From AC-32 sp963763475 (GTDB taxonomy: Bacteria > Actinomycetota > Thermoleophilia > Gaiellales > Gaiellaceae): a stretch of 64,000 bases of DNA. This document shows positions 1 through 10,665 of the stretch, in pieces (position 1 is the first letter of the stretch; the number at the start of each line of letters is the position of its first letter). The notes beneath the pieces are model-generated. The model worked only from the letters and a program-made list of their open reading frames with translations. It was not told where the DNA came from and ran no database searches. The stretch is from NCBI GenBank assembly GCA_963763475.1, contig CAVXOR010000006.1, forward strand, positions 1 through 64,000. The letters run 5' to 3'. Made by a program: the position numbers and the translations under genes.

Positions 1-2
1 GC

Positions 3-209
3 GGGCCCAGCTGGGCCGGGCTTCCCGAGCAGAAGCTCGTCCTGCGGAAGGGCGAGTCCGTGGACGAGACGGGCGCGCCGCTGCGGGCCCGGTACGCGCT
101 CGTAGATCCCTGGGTCATCCTCCACGGCCGCGTCGTGGCGCGCGACCGGACGAGCGGGGTACGGCTCTACCGCCTCGCGGGCGGATCTGCGCGGATCGCC
201 GCGCAATAG
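3..209 (+). CDS. C-terminal end of a membrane glycosyltransferase-like protein (partial)
   Basis: An open frame enters from the left edge and ends at TAG 207-209, giving 68 residues with no start. The residues around 'LRARYALVDPWVILHGRVVA' and the ending 'GVRLYRLAGG' match in order and spacing the segment 'LRAEYVLSDGSMQVAGKTVA...ISMAVYRVDGP' near the C-terminus of the polytopic glycosyltransferase at 34547-36736. I therefore read it as the extracytoplasmic tail of a paralogue of that protein. The similarity is visible by eye only. The catalytic and membrane parts lie outside the window, so function is inferred. Confidence 0.6.
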   Translation, partial: GPSWAGLPEQKLVLRKGESVDETGAPLRARYALVDPWVILHGRVVARDRTSGVRLYRLAGGSARIAAQ

Positions 210-281
210 CGCTCCCTGGACCTTCTTCCGAGCATTCCAGCCGAAGGTCTAGTGACTTGCGGAGCCCACCGCGAAATGCTG

Positions 282-307
282 GGAACGGCTTAGCCAAGGG
301 GAGTTAG
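282..307 (+). promoter_or_regulatory. possible ECF-sigma-type promoter ahead of the giant PKD gene
   Basis: GGAAC at 282-286 and GTTAG at 303-307 are separated by 16 bases, the spacing expected of ECF sigma promoters (GGAAC-N16-GTT). It would leave a leader of about 90 nt before the start codon at 404. A match of this length can arise by chance in GC-rich DNA, and no second example was found in the window. Confidence 0.25.
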
Positions 308-403
308 GTGGTTCTACTGCGGTTTGGGAGAAATGGGCGAATGCAGCGCGCGGCGCACTGCGGAAGCGGAGCGATCTGGGCTGCGACAAAGGGGGGAAAT
401 GAG

Positions 404-3400
404 ATGCGTTTGAGCAGTTCTGTGGCGCGGCCCGAGGCCGCGACCGGCGTGGTCCCGTCCACGGACGGGGAGCCTGCGACGGCGACGTCGCGGCGGCGAG
501 TACATCTGCTGGCGGCGCTGCTCGCAGCGCTGTCGTTCATGTTCGTCCAGCTCGCCCTCGCGCAGAACGGCTCCGCTGCAACGGGAGACCCATGCCCTGC
601 GACGGGCATGGAGACCGTCGCGAGCGACGCGGAGGACTATCCCCGGTCGACGCGCACTTCTCCGGCACCGGCTACCTCCACCGCGACGTCCAGCTGAACA
701 TCGCGCGCCCGGACAGCGTGGTCGACACTGCCACGGTCACCACCGACCTCTTCGGCAACTTCACGTACGACTACCCGCTCCCGCCGCCGCCCGGCGTGAT
801 CGGGCCGTACCACCTCGACGCCCTGGGCTACGCGGGCGTGACGCTCGCCTCGATGGATTTCACGGACGGCAACGTTACGCTACTCCGCTCCCGCGGGAGA
901 GGGCGTTACCCAATATCGCGGTGACCTACGACCTTTGGGACAAGACTTCCACTACCTGTGGCGGAGCAGCTCACACCACGCCGAGCCCGACCTCCACAAA
1001 CCTGACGCTCACCGTTACCTCGCCAAACAACGTGAACATCCCGGGGTTTGGCGGCAACACGTCTTCTGTTCTCCTCAAATCCGTGGCCGTCCTCAATCCA
1101 GCCACGGGCAAGATTTTCGACCGTTGGACAAGCGGGGACAACACCACCGACTCGGGGCGGTGACGCTTCCTCGCCCCCCTGTGTCACGAACGACAACGGC
1201 GCCGGGGGAAGTGGCAACCTCACCGACCTCTACGCGCATTTCAAGAACTCGAATGCGACGCCGTCGATCGCGTACACGGCTCCGCCGACGAGTGCCAATG
1301 AGGGCGACACGAAGACCTACAACTTCTCGATCACAGATTCCGACGCGGGCGACACATTCACGTTCGTCACCGGCTTCCCGTCCTGCGGTACCGGCGGAAC
1401 GCTCGTGCCGGGATCAAATTCGATCAACAGCGCTGCAAAGACCGGAACCTTCCAGTGCTCGTTCCCGGACGGCCCGGAGACGTCGAGTGTTAAGGTTCAG
1501 ATCAGGGACGCCGCGGACTCCATGTCGAACACGGCATCGCAGGCCGTGACGGTCAACAACGTCGCGCCGACGATCGCGATCAGCGGTGCGGCGAACGTGG
1601 ACGAGGGCTCGGCCTACACGCTGACCCTGGGTGCGGTCACCGATCCGGGCACCGACACCGTCTCGAGCTACGTCGTCCACTGGGGCGACGGCAACTCCGA
1701 CTCCTACGCGACCGCCGGCGCCAAGACGCCACACCTACGCCGACGGCCCGAACACCTACGCGTCACGGTCGACCTCGTCGACGAGGACGGCACCTTCCTC
1801 GACCGCGCCAACGCGCTGTCGGTGCACGGTCGACAACGTCGCTCCGTCGATCGCGATCAGCGGCGCGCCGAGCGTGAACGAGGGCTCGCCGTACAGCCTG
1901 ACCCTCGGTGCGGTCACCGATCCGGGCGCCGACACGGTCGCGAGCTACATCGTCCACTGGGGCGACGGCAACACCGACACCTACACGCACCGCCGGCGCC
2001 AAGACCCACACGTACGCGGACGGCCCGACACGGCTCGATCACGGTCGACCTGATCGACGAGGACGGCACGTTCCTCGACCGGGCGAATGCGCTTCTCGGT
2101 GACGGTGAACAACGTCGCGCCGACGGTCACGCTCCGGCCGCGTCCGACCTGAGCGTCGACGAGGGCACGACCCACACGTACACGTACACGGTCACCGATC
2201 CGGGCAAGGACACGTTCACGGTCGACGCCGGCTACCCGAGCTGCGGTGCGCACGGCACGCTCGTCGGCACCGCCGACCACGACGCCGTCGGGCGGCAGCT
2301 TCGAGTGCACCTTCCCGGACGGCCCGAACACGACGCACCGTGCGATCAAGGTGACCGACTCCGACGGCGCGAGCGACGCCGCCTCGCAGTCGGTCCAGGT
2401 CGTCGACGGTCGCGAACGTGGCGCCGAGGTGACCGCGGCGGCCGACCAGAGCTCGAACGAGGGTGAGAGCCACTCCTTCAACCTCGGCTCGTTCACGGAT
2501 CCGGGCGCCGACAGCCCGTGGACGGTGCGTCGACTGGGGCGACAGCTCCCCGCCGACGACCTTCATCGCCGCGTCGACGGGCACGCTCGGCGCGAGTCGC
2601 ACACCTACGCGGACGGCCCGAACGACTACACGGTCACGGTCACGGTCAACGACGGCGACGCGACGACGCGCAAGACCTTCTCGGTGCACGTCAACAACGT
2701 CGCGCCGACGATCGCGATCAGCGGCGCGGCGCGCGTGAACGAGGGCTCGCCCTACAGCCTCACGCTGGCACGGTCACCGATCCTGGCAGCGACACCGTCT
2801 CCAGCTACGTCGTCCACTGGGGCGACGGCGCGACCGGCACCTACAGCTCGAACGGCGTCAGCGCCACACCTACGCCGACGGCCCGACGACCTACTCGGTC
2901 ACGGTCGACCTCACGACAGGACGGCACCTTCCGCGACCGGGCCAACGCCGCAGACGGTGACGGTCAACAACGTGGCGCCGTCGATCGCGATCAGCGGCGC
3001 GACCACGCGTCAACGAGGGCTCGCCCTACAGCTCACGCTCGGCTCGGTCACCGATCCGGGCACCGACACCGTCTCGCAGCTACGTCGTCCACTGGGGCGA
3101 CGGGAACACCGACACCTACACGACCGCCGGCGCGAAGAACGCACACCTACGCCGACGGCCCGAACGCTGCTCGGTCACGGTCGATCGGTCGACAGGACGG
3201 CACCTTCCGACCGGGCGAACGCGCTCTCGGTGCACGTCAACAACGTCGCGCCGACGGTCGACCTTCACCGCGCGCCGCGATACCGTGAACGAGGGTGACG
3301 ACCAAGCACCTACACGTACACGGTCACCGATCCGGGTCAGGACACCTTCACGGTCGACGCGGCTACCCGACGTGCGGCGCGAACGGCACGCTCGTCGGCA

Positions 3401-6400
3401 CGCCGACGACGACGGCCACGGGCGGCAGCTTCGACTGCAGCTTCCCGGACGGCCCGAACACGAGCGACCGTCGCGATCAAGGTGACCGACTCCGACGGCG
3501 CGAGCGACACGGACTCCGAGGCGGTGCAGGTCGTGACGGTCGCCAACGTCGCCCCGACGGTGACGCGCGGCCGGCGACCAGATCCTCGAACGAGGGCGCG
3601 ACGCACACCTTCAGCCTCGGCTCGTTCACGCGATCCGGGCGCGGACAGCCCGTGGACGGTGACGGTCAACTGGGGCGACGGCTCGACGCCGACGACCTTC
3701 GACGACGGCGACGCCGGCACGCTCGGCGCGCAATCGCACACCTACGCGGACGGCCCGAACAACTACACGGTCACGGTCACGGTCACCGACAAGGACGACG
3801 CCAGCGACAGCGAAGACGTTCCGGTGCACGTCAACAACGTCGCGCCGACGGTCGCGTTCACGCGGCGCCGGCCATCGTCGAACGAGGGCTCGACCAACAG
3901 CCTACACGCTACTCGATCACCGATCCGGGCAGCGACACGGTGCTCGAGCTACGTCGTCGCACTGGGGCGACGGCGACGCCGACACCTACGCGACTCGAAC
4001 GGCGCGTCAAGAGCTGCACCTTCGCCGACGGGCCGGACAGCTCGACGGTCACGGTCGACCGGCGTCGACTAGGACGGCACCGCCGGCGACACCGCGAACG
4101 CGCAGCTCGGTGCACGGTCGCCAACGTCGCGCCGACGGTGACGCTTCAGCGCCGCGAACGACCTCTCGGTCGAACGAGGGCTACGACCCACACCTACACG
4201 CTACTCGATCAGCGATCCGGGTCAGGACACGGTCTCAGTCGGTCGCGACGAGCTGTGGCGCGAACGGCACGCAAGTCGAACGCGACGAACACGAACACGA
4301 GCGGCTCGTTCGACTGCACGCTTCCCGGACGGCCCGGCGAGCTCGACGCGTCTCGGCGCAGGCGACCGACTCCGACGGCGACGCGGGCAACACCGCGACG
4401 CAGACGGTGACGGTCGACAACGTCGCGCCGACGGTGACGCTCACGGCCGCCAACGACACGCGTCGACGAGGGCACGACCCACACCTACACGCTACACGGT
4501 CACGCGATCCGGGTCAGGACACCTTCACGGTCGACCGCGGCTACCCGACCTGCGGCGCCGAGCGGCACGCTCGTTCGGCACGCCGACGACGACCGCCGAC
4601 GGGCGGCAGCTTCCAGTGCATCTTCCCGGACGGCCCGGCCACGACGACGTCGCGATCAAGGTGACGGACTCCGACGGCGCAGCGACACCGACTCCGAGTC
4701 GGTGCAGGTCGTCGCAGGTCGCGAACGTGCCGCCGACGGTGACCGCCGGCCGGCGAACCAGACCTCGAACGAGGGCGACGTCGCACTCGTTCAGCCTCGG
4801 CTCGTTCACGGATCCGGGCCCGGATAGCCCCTGGACGGTCGACGGTCGACTGGGGCGACAGCTCGCCGCCGACGACGCTTCACGACGAGCGTCGACGCGG
4901 CTCGCTCGGCTCGCAGTCGCACACCTACGCGGACGGCCCGAACGACTACACGGTCTCCGTCACGGTCACCGACAAGGACGGCGCCAGCGACACGAAGACG
5001 TTCTCGGTGCACGTGAACAACGTCGCGCCGACGGTCGCCTTCACGGCGGCTCCGACCTCGGCGAACGAGGGTCAGACGAAGCACCTACACGTACTCGATC
5101 ACCGATCCGGGCGGGACACGGTCACCTCGGTCGCGACGAGCTGTGGCGCGAACGGGACGAAGTCGAACGCGTCGAACACGAACACGAGCGGCAGCTTCGA
5201 CTGCACCTTCCCGGACGGCCCGGCGAGCTCGACGGTCTCGGTGCAGGCGACCGACTCCGACGGCGACGCCGGCAACACGGCGACGCAGACGGTGTCGATC
5301 GCCAACGTCGCGCCGACGGTGACGCTGCTCGGCCGCGCAACGACCTCTCGGTCAACGAGGGCTCGACGCACACCTACAGCTACACGATCAGCGATCCGGG
5401 TCAGGACACGGTCACGTCGGTCGCGACGAGCTGTGGCGCGAACGGCACGCAAGTGCGAACGCCGTCGAACACCGAACACGAGCGGCTCGTTCGACTGCAC
5501 CTTCCCGGACGGGCCCGACAGCTCGACGGTCTCGGCGCAGGCGACCGACTCCGACGGCGACGCCGGCAACACCGCCACGCAGACGGTGACGGTCAACAAC
5601 GTCGCGCCGACGGTGACGCTGACGCGGCGCAACGACACGTCGGAACGAGGGCACGACCCACACCTACAGCTACACGGTCACCGATCCGGGTCAGGACACC
5701 TTCACGGTCGACGGCGGCTACCCGACGCTGCGGCACCGTCGGCGACGCTCGTCGGCACGCCGACGCACGACGGCTCCGCGGCGGCAGCTTCGAGTGCAAC
5801 TTCCCGGACGGCCCGAACACGACCGACCGTCGGCGATCAAGGTGACGGACTCCGACGGCGCGACGCGACACCGACTCGGAGTCGGTGCAGGTCGTGGCGA
5901 TCGCGAACGTGCGCGCCGAGCGGTCACGGCGGCGGCGGACCAGTCCTCGAACGAGGGCGAGTCGCACTCGTTCAACCTCGGCTCGTTCACCGATCCGGGC
6001 CGGACAGCCCGTGGACGGTGACGGTCGACTGGGGCGACGGCTCGCCGGTCGACGACCTTCACGACGAACTCGACCGGCTCGCTCGGCACGAAGACCCACA
6101 CCTACGCGGACGGCCCGAACGACTACACGGTCACCGTCACCGTCAAGGACGGCACGCGACACGACACGAAGACGTTCTCGGTGCACGTCAACAACGTGGC
6201 GCCGACGGTCGCGATCAGCGGCGCCGGCCAACGTCAACGAGGGCTCGGTCTACACCCTCACCCTCGGCGCCGTCACCGATCCAGGCACCGACACCGTCTC
6301 GAGCTACGTCGTGCACTGGGGCGACGGGCTCGAGCGACACCTACACCACAAACGGCGCCAAGACGCACACCTACGCCGACGGCCCGAACACTACGCCGTC

Positions 6401-8735
6401 AAGGTCGACCTGGTCGACGAGGACGGCACCTTCACCGACCGCGCCAACGCGCTCTCGGTGCACGTCGACAACGTCAACCCGACGGTCACGCTCGCAGCCG
6501 CGAACCCCTACGCGTTCGACGAGTCGGGCACGGCCGAGCGCAGCTTCGGCTACTCGGTCTCCGACCCGGCCGGCGCCAACGATCCGATCACGATCGACTC
6601 GGTCAGCTGCGGCGCAGCCCGAACGTGGTCGCCTCGAACAGCTTCAACTCGAGCACCAACCAGGGCACGCTCAAGTGCAAGTTCCCGGACGGGCCCGACT
6701 CGCCCTCGATCTCGATCAACGTCACCGACGGCGACGGGGGCACCGGACTCGGCGTCGCATGCGGTCACGGTCAACAACGTCGCTCCGACGGTGACGCTCG
6801 GCGACGAACGACGAGAGGGTGCAGGAAGGCACGACCCACGCCTACACCTACACGGTCACCGATCCGGGTCAGGACACGTTCACCGTCAGCGGGCCGACCT
6901 ACCCGAACTGCGGTACCGGCGGCAACCTGGTCATCTCTTCGCTGAGCACCAACTCCGGCGGCGGCAGCTTCGACTGCTTCTTCCCGGACGGCCCGGCGAC
7001 GACCAACGTCGCGATCAAGGTGACCGACTCCGACGGCGCCTCCGACACCGACTCTGAGTCGATCCAGATCGTGGAGGTGGCCAACGTTCCGCCGGCACTC
7101 ACGGCGGCGCCGAACCAGAGCTCGGACGAGGGGGAGAACCACTCGTTCAACCTCGGCTCGTTCACCGACCCGGGCTCCGACAGCCCCTGGGACGTGACCG
7201 TGGACTGGGGTGACGGCTCGCCGGTGACCCAGTTCCAGGTCACCTCCGCCGGCTCGCTCGGTTCCCGGTCACACATCTACGCAGACGGGCCGAGCGACTA
7301 CACGGTCACAGTGACCGTGAGGGACAAGGACCTCGCGAGCGACAGCGAGACCTTCTCGGTCTACGTGAACGACGTCGCTCCGACCGTGACCTTCAGCGCC
7401 TTGAACGACACGACCGTCGACGAGGGCGCAACGCACCACACCTACAGCTACACGATCAGCGATCCGGGGAACGACGCGATCACCGGCGTGGTCACGAGCT
7501 GTAATCCGCCTAGCGGGGTGAAGGTCACCGGCTCCGACACGAACACGAACACGAGCGGCTCCTTCAAGTGCACCTTCCCGGATGGGCCTGCGACGGCTGA
7601 CGTCACCGCCACCGCGACCGATTCGGACACCATCACTGGCGCGACCGCCCACCAGTCGGTCACGGTCAGAAACGTCGCGCCGACGGCGACGCTGTCGAAC
7701 AACGGCCCGGTGAACGAAGGCTCCCCGGCGACGATCAGCTTCTCGGGTCAGTCCGACCCGGGCAGCGCCGACGCCAGCGCGGGCTTCCACTACGAGTACC
7801 GCTGCGACGGCTCGGCTTTCCCGGGCTCGGCCAACTACAGCACCGCTGCGACAGCCGCCAGCACGAGCTGCACCTTCAACGACAACGGCAACAAGACCGT
7901 GCGGGCGCGCATCATCGACAAGAACAACGGCTCGACGGAGTACACGACGACCGTCGTAGTGAACAACGTCGGTCCGTCTGTCCATGTCACTGGCCCGGCG
8001 TTCGGCACGCTCTACGCCAAGACGGCGACCACGAGCCCGACCGTGACGACCAACGCAACGTTCACCGACCCGGGCACGGCTGACACCCACACCTGCTCGA
8101 TCAGCTGGGACGATGGGATGCCGAACACGTCCGGGAATGTCACGGAGAGCAATGGCTCAGGGTCGTGCTCGGGAAGCCACACCTACACCGTGCCGGGCGT
8201 GTACACGATCCGCGTAACGGTCACGGACGACGACGGGGCGTCGGGCTACGACGAGACGATGGTCGTCGTATACGACGCCTCCGCGGGGTTCGTAACAGGC
8301 GGCGGTTGGATCGACGTTCAGCCCACCTCGTACACCGCGGATCCGACGCTGTCTGGTCGCGCCAACTTCGGCTTCAACTCGCAGTACAAGAAGGGCGCGA
8401 CGGTTCCGACAGGCAACGTGGAGTTCCAGTTCCAGATCGGGAACCTGAACTTCCACAGCGAGAACTTCAGCTGGCTCGTCGTGAGCGGCTTCAAGGCGCA
8501 GTTCAGGGGCAACGGCACGATCAACGGTGCCGGCAACTACGACTTCTCGCTGACCGCGTATGACGGCAACATCGGCGGAACCGGCCAGACGGGCTCTGAC
8601 CGCTTCCGCATCGTCATCACCAATTACGCGACCGGCGCTGTCGTGTTCGACAACCGCATCGGCGCCTCGATGGACATGGACTCGGCGAACCCGCAGAACA
8701 TCGCCGGCGGCTCGATTGTGATCCACAAGGCATAG
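404..8735 (+). CDS. giant secreted PKD/Ig-like repeat protein, frameshifted as assembled
   Basis: ATG 404 follows a strong ribosome site (AGGGGGG at 390-396). The N-terminus has a basic stretch (SRRR) and a hydrophobic core ('LLAALLAALSFMFVQLALA') that fits a signal peptide. About 23 tandem domains of 90-100 residues follow, with motifs NNVAPT, DPGxDT, WGDG and HTYADGPN, typical of PKD and related extracellular beta-sandwich repeats. The last ~150 residues (VTGGGWI, YKKGA, NFHSENFSWLVV) resemble the 'post-COAP-1' C-terminal domain. No single frame spans the gene. Frame changes occur near 650, 890 and 1160 and very often from 1.7 to 6.8 kb; 6819-8735 is clean. Stitched together it would encode about 2,770 residues. 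The indels preserve repeat content and look like consensus errors, not decay. Likely role: cell-surface or matrix adhesin, by analogy with PKD proteins. Confidence 0.75.
1255..7970 (+). repeat. about 23 tandem PKD/Ig-like domain repeats of ~275-305 bp
   Basis: The boundary string encoding N-V-A-P-(T/S) recurs at about 1558, 1835, 2111, 2415, 2696, 2968, 3242, 3545, 3835, 4122, 4420, 4722, 5019, 5303, 5598, 5907, 6192, 6472, 6775, 7082, 7376, 7673 and 7969. Three unit classes alternate. One has VDEGSAYTLTLGAVTDPGTDT and VHWGDG. One has THTYTYTVTDPGQDTFTV with FPDGP and TDSDGASD. One has NEGESHSFNLGSFTDPG with a WGDGS core and HTYADGPNDYTVTV. Units near 1.5-6.5 kb are nearly identical at DNA level; units after 6.8 kb diverge more. 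Confidence 0.85.
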
Positions 8736-8759
8736 ACGACTCGGCAGACGGGGTCGGAC

Positions 8760-8789
8760 TGAGAGGAGCGCCGCCCGGCGCTCCTCTCA
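8760..8789 (+). terminator. hairpin terminator after the PKD gene
   Basis: A perfect 13-bp inverted repeat (arms 8760-8772 and 8777-8789, 4-nt loop GCCC) begins 24 bases after the PKD stop codon. It lacks a long T run, which is common in very GC-rich actinobacteria. Confidence 0.75.
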
Positions 8790-8802
8790 CACTTATAGGT
8801 CA

Positions 8803-9060
8803 ATGGACATAAAGGGAGCAAAGATCCTGACGGAGCGGCTGGCCGCGCGGCAATGGCTGGCCGCGCAGAGCGTTCACCGCGGTGAGCAGCCGCACATCGA
8901 TCCCGACGCCGATTACCTCGAGTCGATCGGCGACGACTACCGCCTCTACGCGTTTCCCGAGGACGGCGAAAGCACACCCCGCCGCGTGAAGAAGGTGCTC
9001 GTCGAAGGCTCCTGGCGGTTCCAGGATGGGGACGACACAGAAGCCCACGCGGCGGCGTAA
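8803..9060 (+). CDS. small hypothetical protein, 85 aa
   Basis: An ATG frame of 85 codons ends at TAA 9058-9060. The product is soluble and acidic in the middle ('DPDADYLESIGDDYRLYAF'), with no signal peptide, membrane segment or cysteines. I recognise no family. The start is uncertain: nothing like a ribosome site precedes ATG 8803, whereas GGGAG lies at 8814-8818 inside the frame, and TTATAG at 8793-8798 could be a -10 element. It stands alone between the PKD terminator and the convergent PPOX gene. Residue composition looks protein-like, but the frame could be fortuitous. Confidence 0.45.
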   Translation: MDIKGAKILTERLAARQWLAAQSVHRGEQPHIDPDADYLESIGDDYRLYAFPEDGESTPRRVKKVLVEGSWRFQDGDDTEAHAAA

Positions 9061-9069
9061 GGACTTCGT
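9053..9069. repeat. 17-bp direct repeat, copy 1
   Basis: An exact 17-base match to 9656-9672. Copy 1 overlaps the end of the small gene 8803-9060 and lies beyond the 3' end of the PPOX gene. Inside it CGTAAG is followed 11 bases later by the near-copy CGTGAG. Confidence 0.6.
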
Positions 9070-9183
9070 GAGGCTCGGGCGCCGAGGCGGGGATCCGGCC
9101 AGAGAGGCCGATCGGTGTCGCTTCCGGGCCGCGTCGGCAGCGGCGACCATGAACGGCGGCTCAGCGGACGCGCAAGCGGTTCG

Positions 9184-9600
9184 TCACGAGCGCCAGGGGC
9201 CGACGCCGCCGAGCCGCTCGACCACGAGGCGCATCACGTATCCGGGCGGCGGGTCGTCCATCGGCGGGAACTTCACGTCCGGGCCGAGATAGACGCGCGC
9301 GAGCCGCTGCAGCAGCTCGGCCGCGCCGCCCTCCTCGATCCTTGCGCGGCCCTGCACGACGAGGTACTCCTTCAGCCCGGGCGGGTGGATCCGTGTGCCC
9401 TCGAACGAGACCGCGACACGGGGGTCTCGGCGTACGTTGCCCAGCTTCCGCTGGCTCGCTGCGAGGTGTCCGGAGACGAGCTCGTCGCCCTCGATCCCGA
9501 CCCAGACGCACGTCACCTGGGGCGAGCCATCCTCGTTGAGCGTGACCAGGTGCGCGAGCGCGCCTGACTCGATCAGCTCTCGGGCGCTGTTGGGAAGCAT
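9184..9600 (-). CDS. PPOX-class (split-barrel, probably F420-dependent) oxidoreductase
   Basis: 138 residues starting at ATG 9600 (MLPNSARELIESGALAHLVT). The pattern 'LVTLNEDGSPQVTCVW', then a beta-rich middle (GDELVSGHLAASQRKLGNVRRDPRVAVS) and a short C-terminus, is typical of the pyridoxamine-phosphate-oxidase-like split-barrel fold. Many actinobacterial members reduce or oxidise substrates with F420H2, and this chromosome carries F420 biosynthesis genes at 52.7-55.5 kb. The substrate is unknown. The longer upstream frame is not used in this call because the family starts close to this Met and because AAGACT stands 7 nt before it, like the other leaderless starts here. Transcribed away from the UXS gene. 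Confidence 0.75.
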   Translation of the reverse strand: MLPNSARELIESGALAHLVTLNEDGSPQVTCVWVGIEGDELVSGHLAASQRKLGNVRRDPRVAVSFEGTRIHPPGLKEYLVVQGRARIEEGGAAELLQRLARVYLGPDVKFPPMDDPPPGYVMRLVVERLGGVGPWRS

Positions 9601-9655
9601 CGGCCGCAGTCTTGCAGCAGGACCCACGAAGCCGGGCGCCAAGCCTCTCGAGAGA

Positions 9656-9672
9656 CGGCGTAAGGACTTCGT
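9656..9672. repeat. 17-bp direct repeat, copy 2, with internal CGTAAG tandem
   Basis: Same 17 bases as 9053-9069, here continued so that CGTAAG occurs at 9659-9664 and 9670-9675, an 11-bp (one helical turn) spacing. It lies between the divergent PPOX start (9600) and UXS start (9727), a position suiting a regulator site. Tandem hexamers at 11-bp spacing are typical of OmpR/PhoB-type regulators; that link is inference. Confidence 0.45.
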
Positions 9673-9713
9673 AAGACAGGCCTTGAAACGCCGAATCCAG
9701 CCAGGTACGCCGC

Positions 9714-9726
9714 TAGCATCCGATGG
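9714..9726 (+). promoter_or_regulatory. leaderless-type -10 element for the UXS gene
   Basis: TAGCAT at 9714-9719 lies exactly 7 nt before ATG 9727 and no Shine-Dalgarno site is present. It belongs to the TAnnnT-N6/7-start series seen across the window. Confidence 0.55.
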
Positions 9727-10665
9727 ATGCCCACTGCGGTCGTGACCGGTGGAGCCGGGTTTCTCGGCTCTCATCTATGCGAGTACCTGCTCGAGAAGGG
9801 GTTCCGGGTGCTCTGCGTGGACAACCTCGAGACCAGCTCGCTGGAGAACCTCGAGCATCTGCGTGACGACGACTTCGTCTTTCGCAATCACGACATGGTC
9901 GAGCACCTCGAGGTCGACGAGCCGGTGGACGTCGTCTACCACCTCGCCGCGCTCGCCAGCCCGATCGACTACCTACGCCAGCCGCTCCATTCGCTGAAGG
10001 TCGGCTCGTACGGCACGCACCACGCGCTCGGGCTCGCCAAGTTCAAGCGCGCGCGCTTCTTGCTCGCGTCGACCAGCGAAGTCTACGGCGACCCGAAGGT
10101 GCACCCGCAGCCCGAGAGGTACTGGGGCAACGTCAACCCGATCGGGCCACGGGGCGTCTACGACGAGGCTAAGCGCTACGCCGAAGCGCTCACGATGGCG
10201 TACCACAGCCAGCAGGGCGTCGACACGGCGATCGTCCGGATCTTCAACACCTACGGGCCGCGCATGCGCTCGCACGACGGGCGCGCGATCCCGACCTTCA
10301 TGCGGCAGGCGCTCGAGAACACGCCGATCACCGTCTTCGGCCAGGGCGAGCAGACGCGCAGCTTCTGTTACGTCGACGACCTGATCCGCGGCCTCCACCT
10401 GCTCGCCGAGAGCGAGGAGCACCTGCCGGTCAACCTCGGCAACCCCGAGGAGTTTTCGATTCTCGAGCTCGCGCAAACCGTCATCGACGTGACGTCGTCT
10501 AAGAGCGAGATCGTCTACGAGGCGTTGCCCGTGGACGATCCGCAGGTTCGTCAGCCAGACATCACCCGAGCCAGGCAGGTGTTGGGCTGGGAGCCGGAAA
10601 TCCAGCTTGAAGAGGGGCTCAGGCGGATGTTGCCGAGCCTCGGAAGGGAGCCACTTGGGGTCTAA
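9727..10665 (+). CDS. UDP-glucuronate decarboxylase (UDP-xylose synthase) family SDR
   Basis: 312 residues. The Rossmann motif VTGGAGFLGSHL is at the N-terminus. The stretch STSEVYGDPKVHPQPERYWG and the following NVNPIGPRGVYDEAKRYAE is the signature of UDP-glucuronate decarboxylases, with the catalytic Tyr-x-x-x-Lys as YDEAK. The enzyme oxidises and decarboxylates UDP-glucuronate to UDP-xylose (or the 4-keto-pentose), supplying a pentose donor in the cytoplasm. The length matches the short bacterial form. It opens the polysaccharide locus and overlaps the next gene by 11 bp. Assignment is by motif; UDP-xylose versus the 4-keto intermediate as product cannot be told from sequence. Confidence 0.85.
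   Translation: MPTAVVTGGAGFLGSHLCEYLLEKGFRVLCVDNLETSSLENLEHLRDDDFVFRNHDMVEHLEVDEPVDVVYHLAALASPIDYLRQPLHSLKVGSYGTHHALGLAKFKRARFLLASTSEVYGDPKVHPQPERYWGNVNPIGPRGVYDEAKRYAEALTMAYHSQQGVDTAIVRIFNTYGPRMRSHDGRAIPTFMRQALENTPITVFGQGEQTRSFCYVDDLIRGLHLLAESEEHLPVNLGNPEEFSILELAQTVIDVTSSKSEIVYEALPVDDPQVRQPDITRARQVLGWEPEIQLEEGLRRMLPSLGREPLGV

Noticed and set aside
210..403. Riboswitch in the leader of the PKD gene
   Set aside because: I compared it by eye with c-di-GMP-I core strings and found no match; only a possible ECF promoter and a good ribosome site remain.
404..6818. True pseudogene by decay
   Set aside because: Domain motifs stay intact across frame changes, stop codons appear only after shifts, and indels track repeat identity. 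Consensus error explains it better.
1255..7970. CRISPR-like array suggested by regularly spaced repeats
   Set aside because: The ~290-bp periodicity is of whole protein domains with coding sense; there are no short palindromic repeats separated by unique spacers.
9061..9183. Additional gene between the small ORF and the PPOX gene
   Set aside because: No frame with a plausible start or composition; I see only the repeat copy and nothing else.
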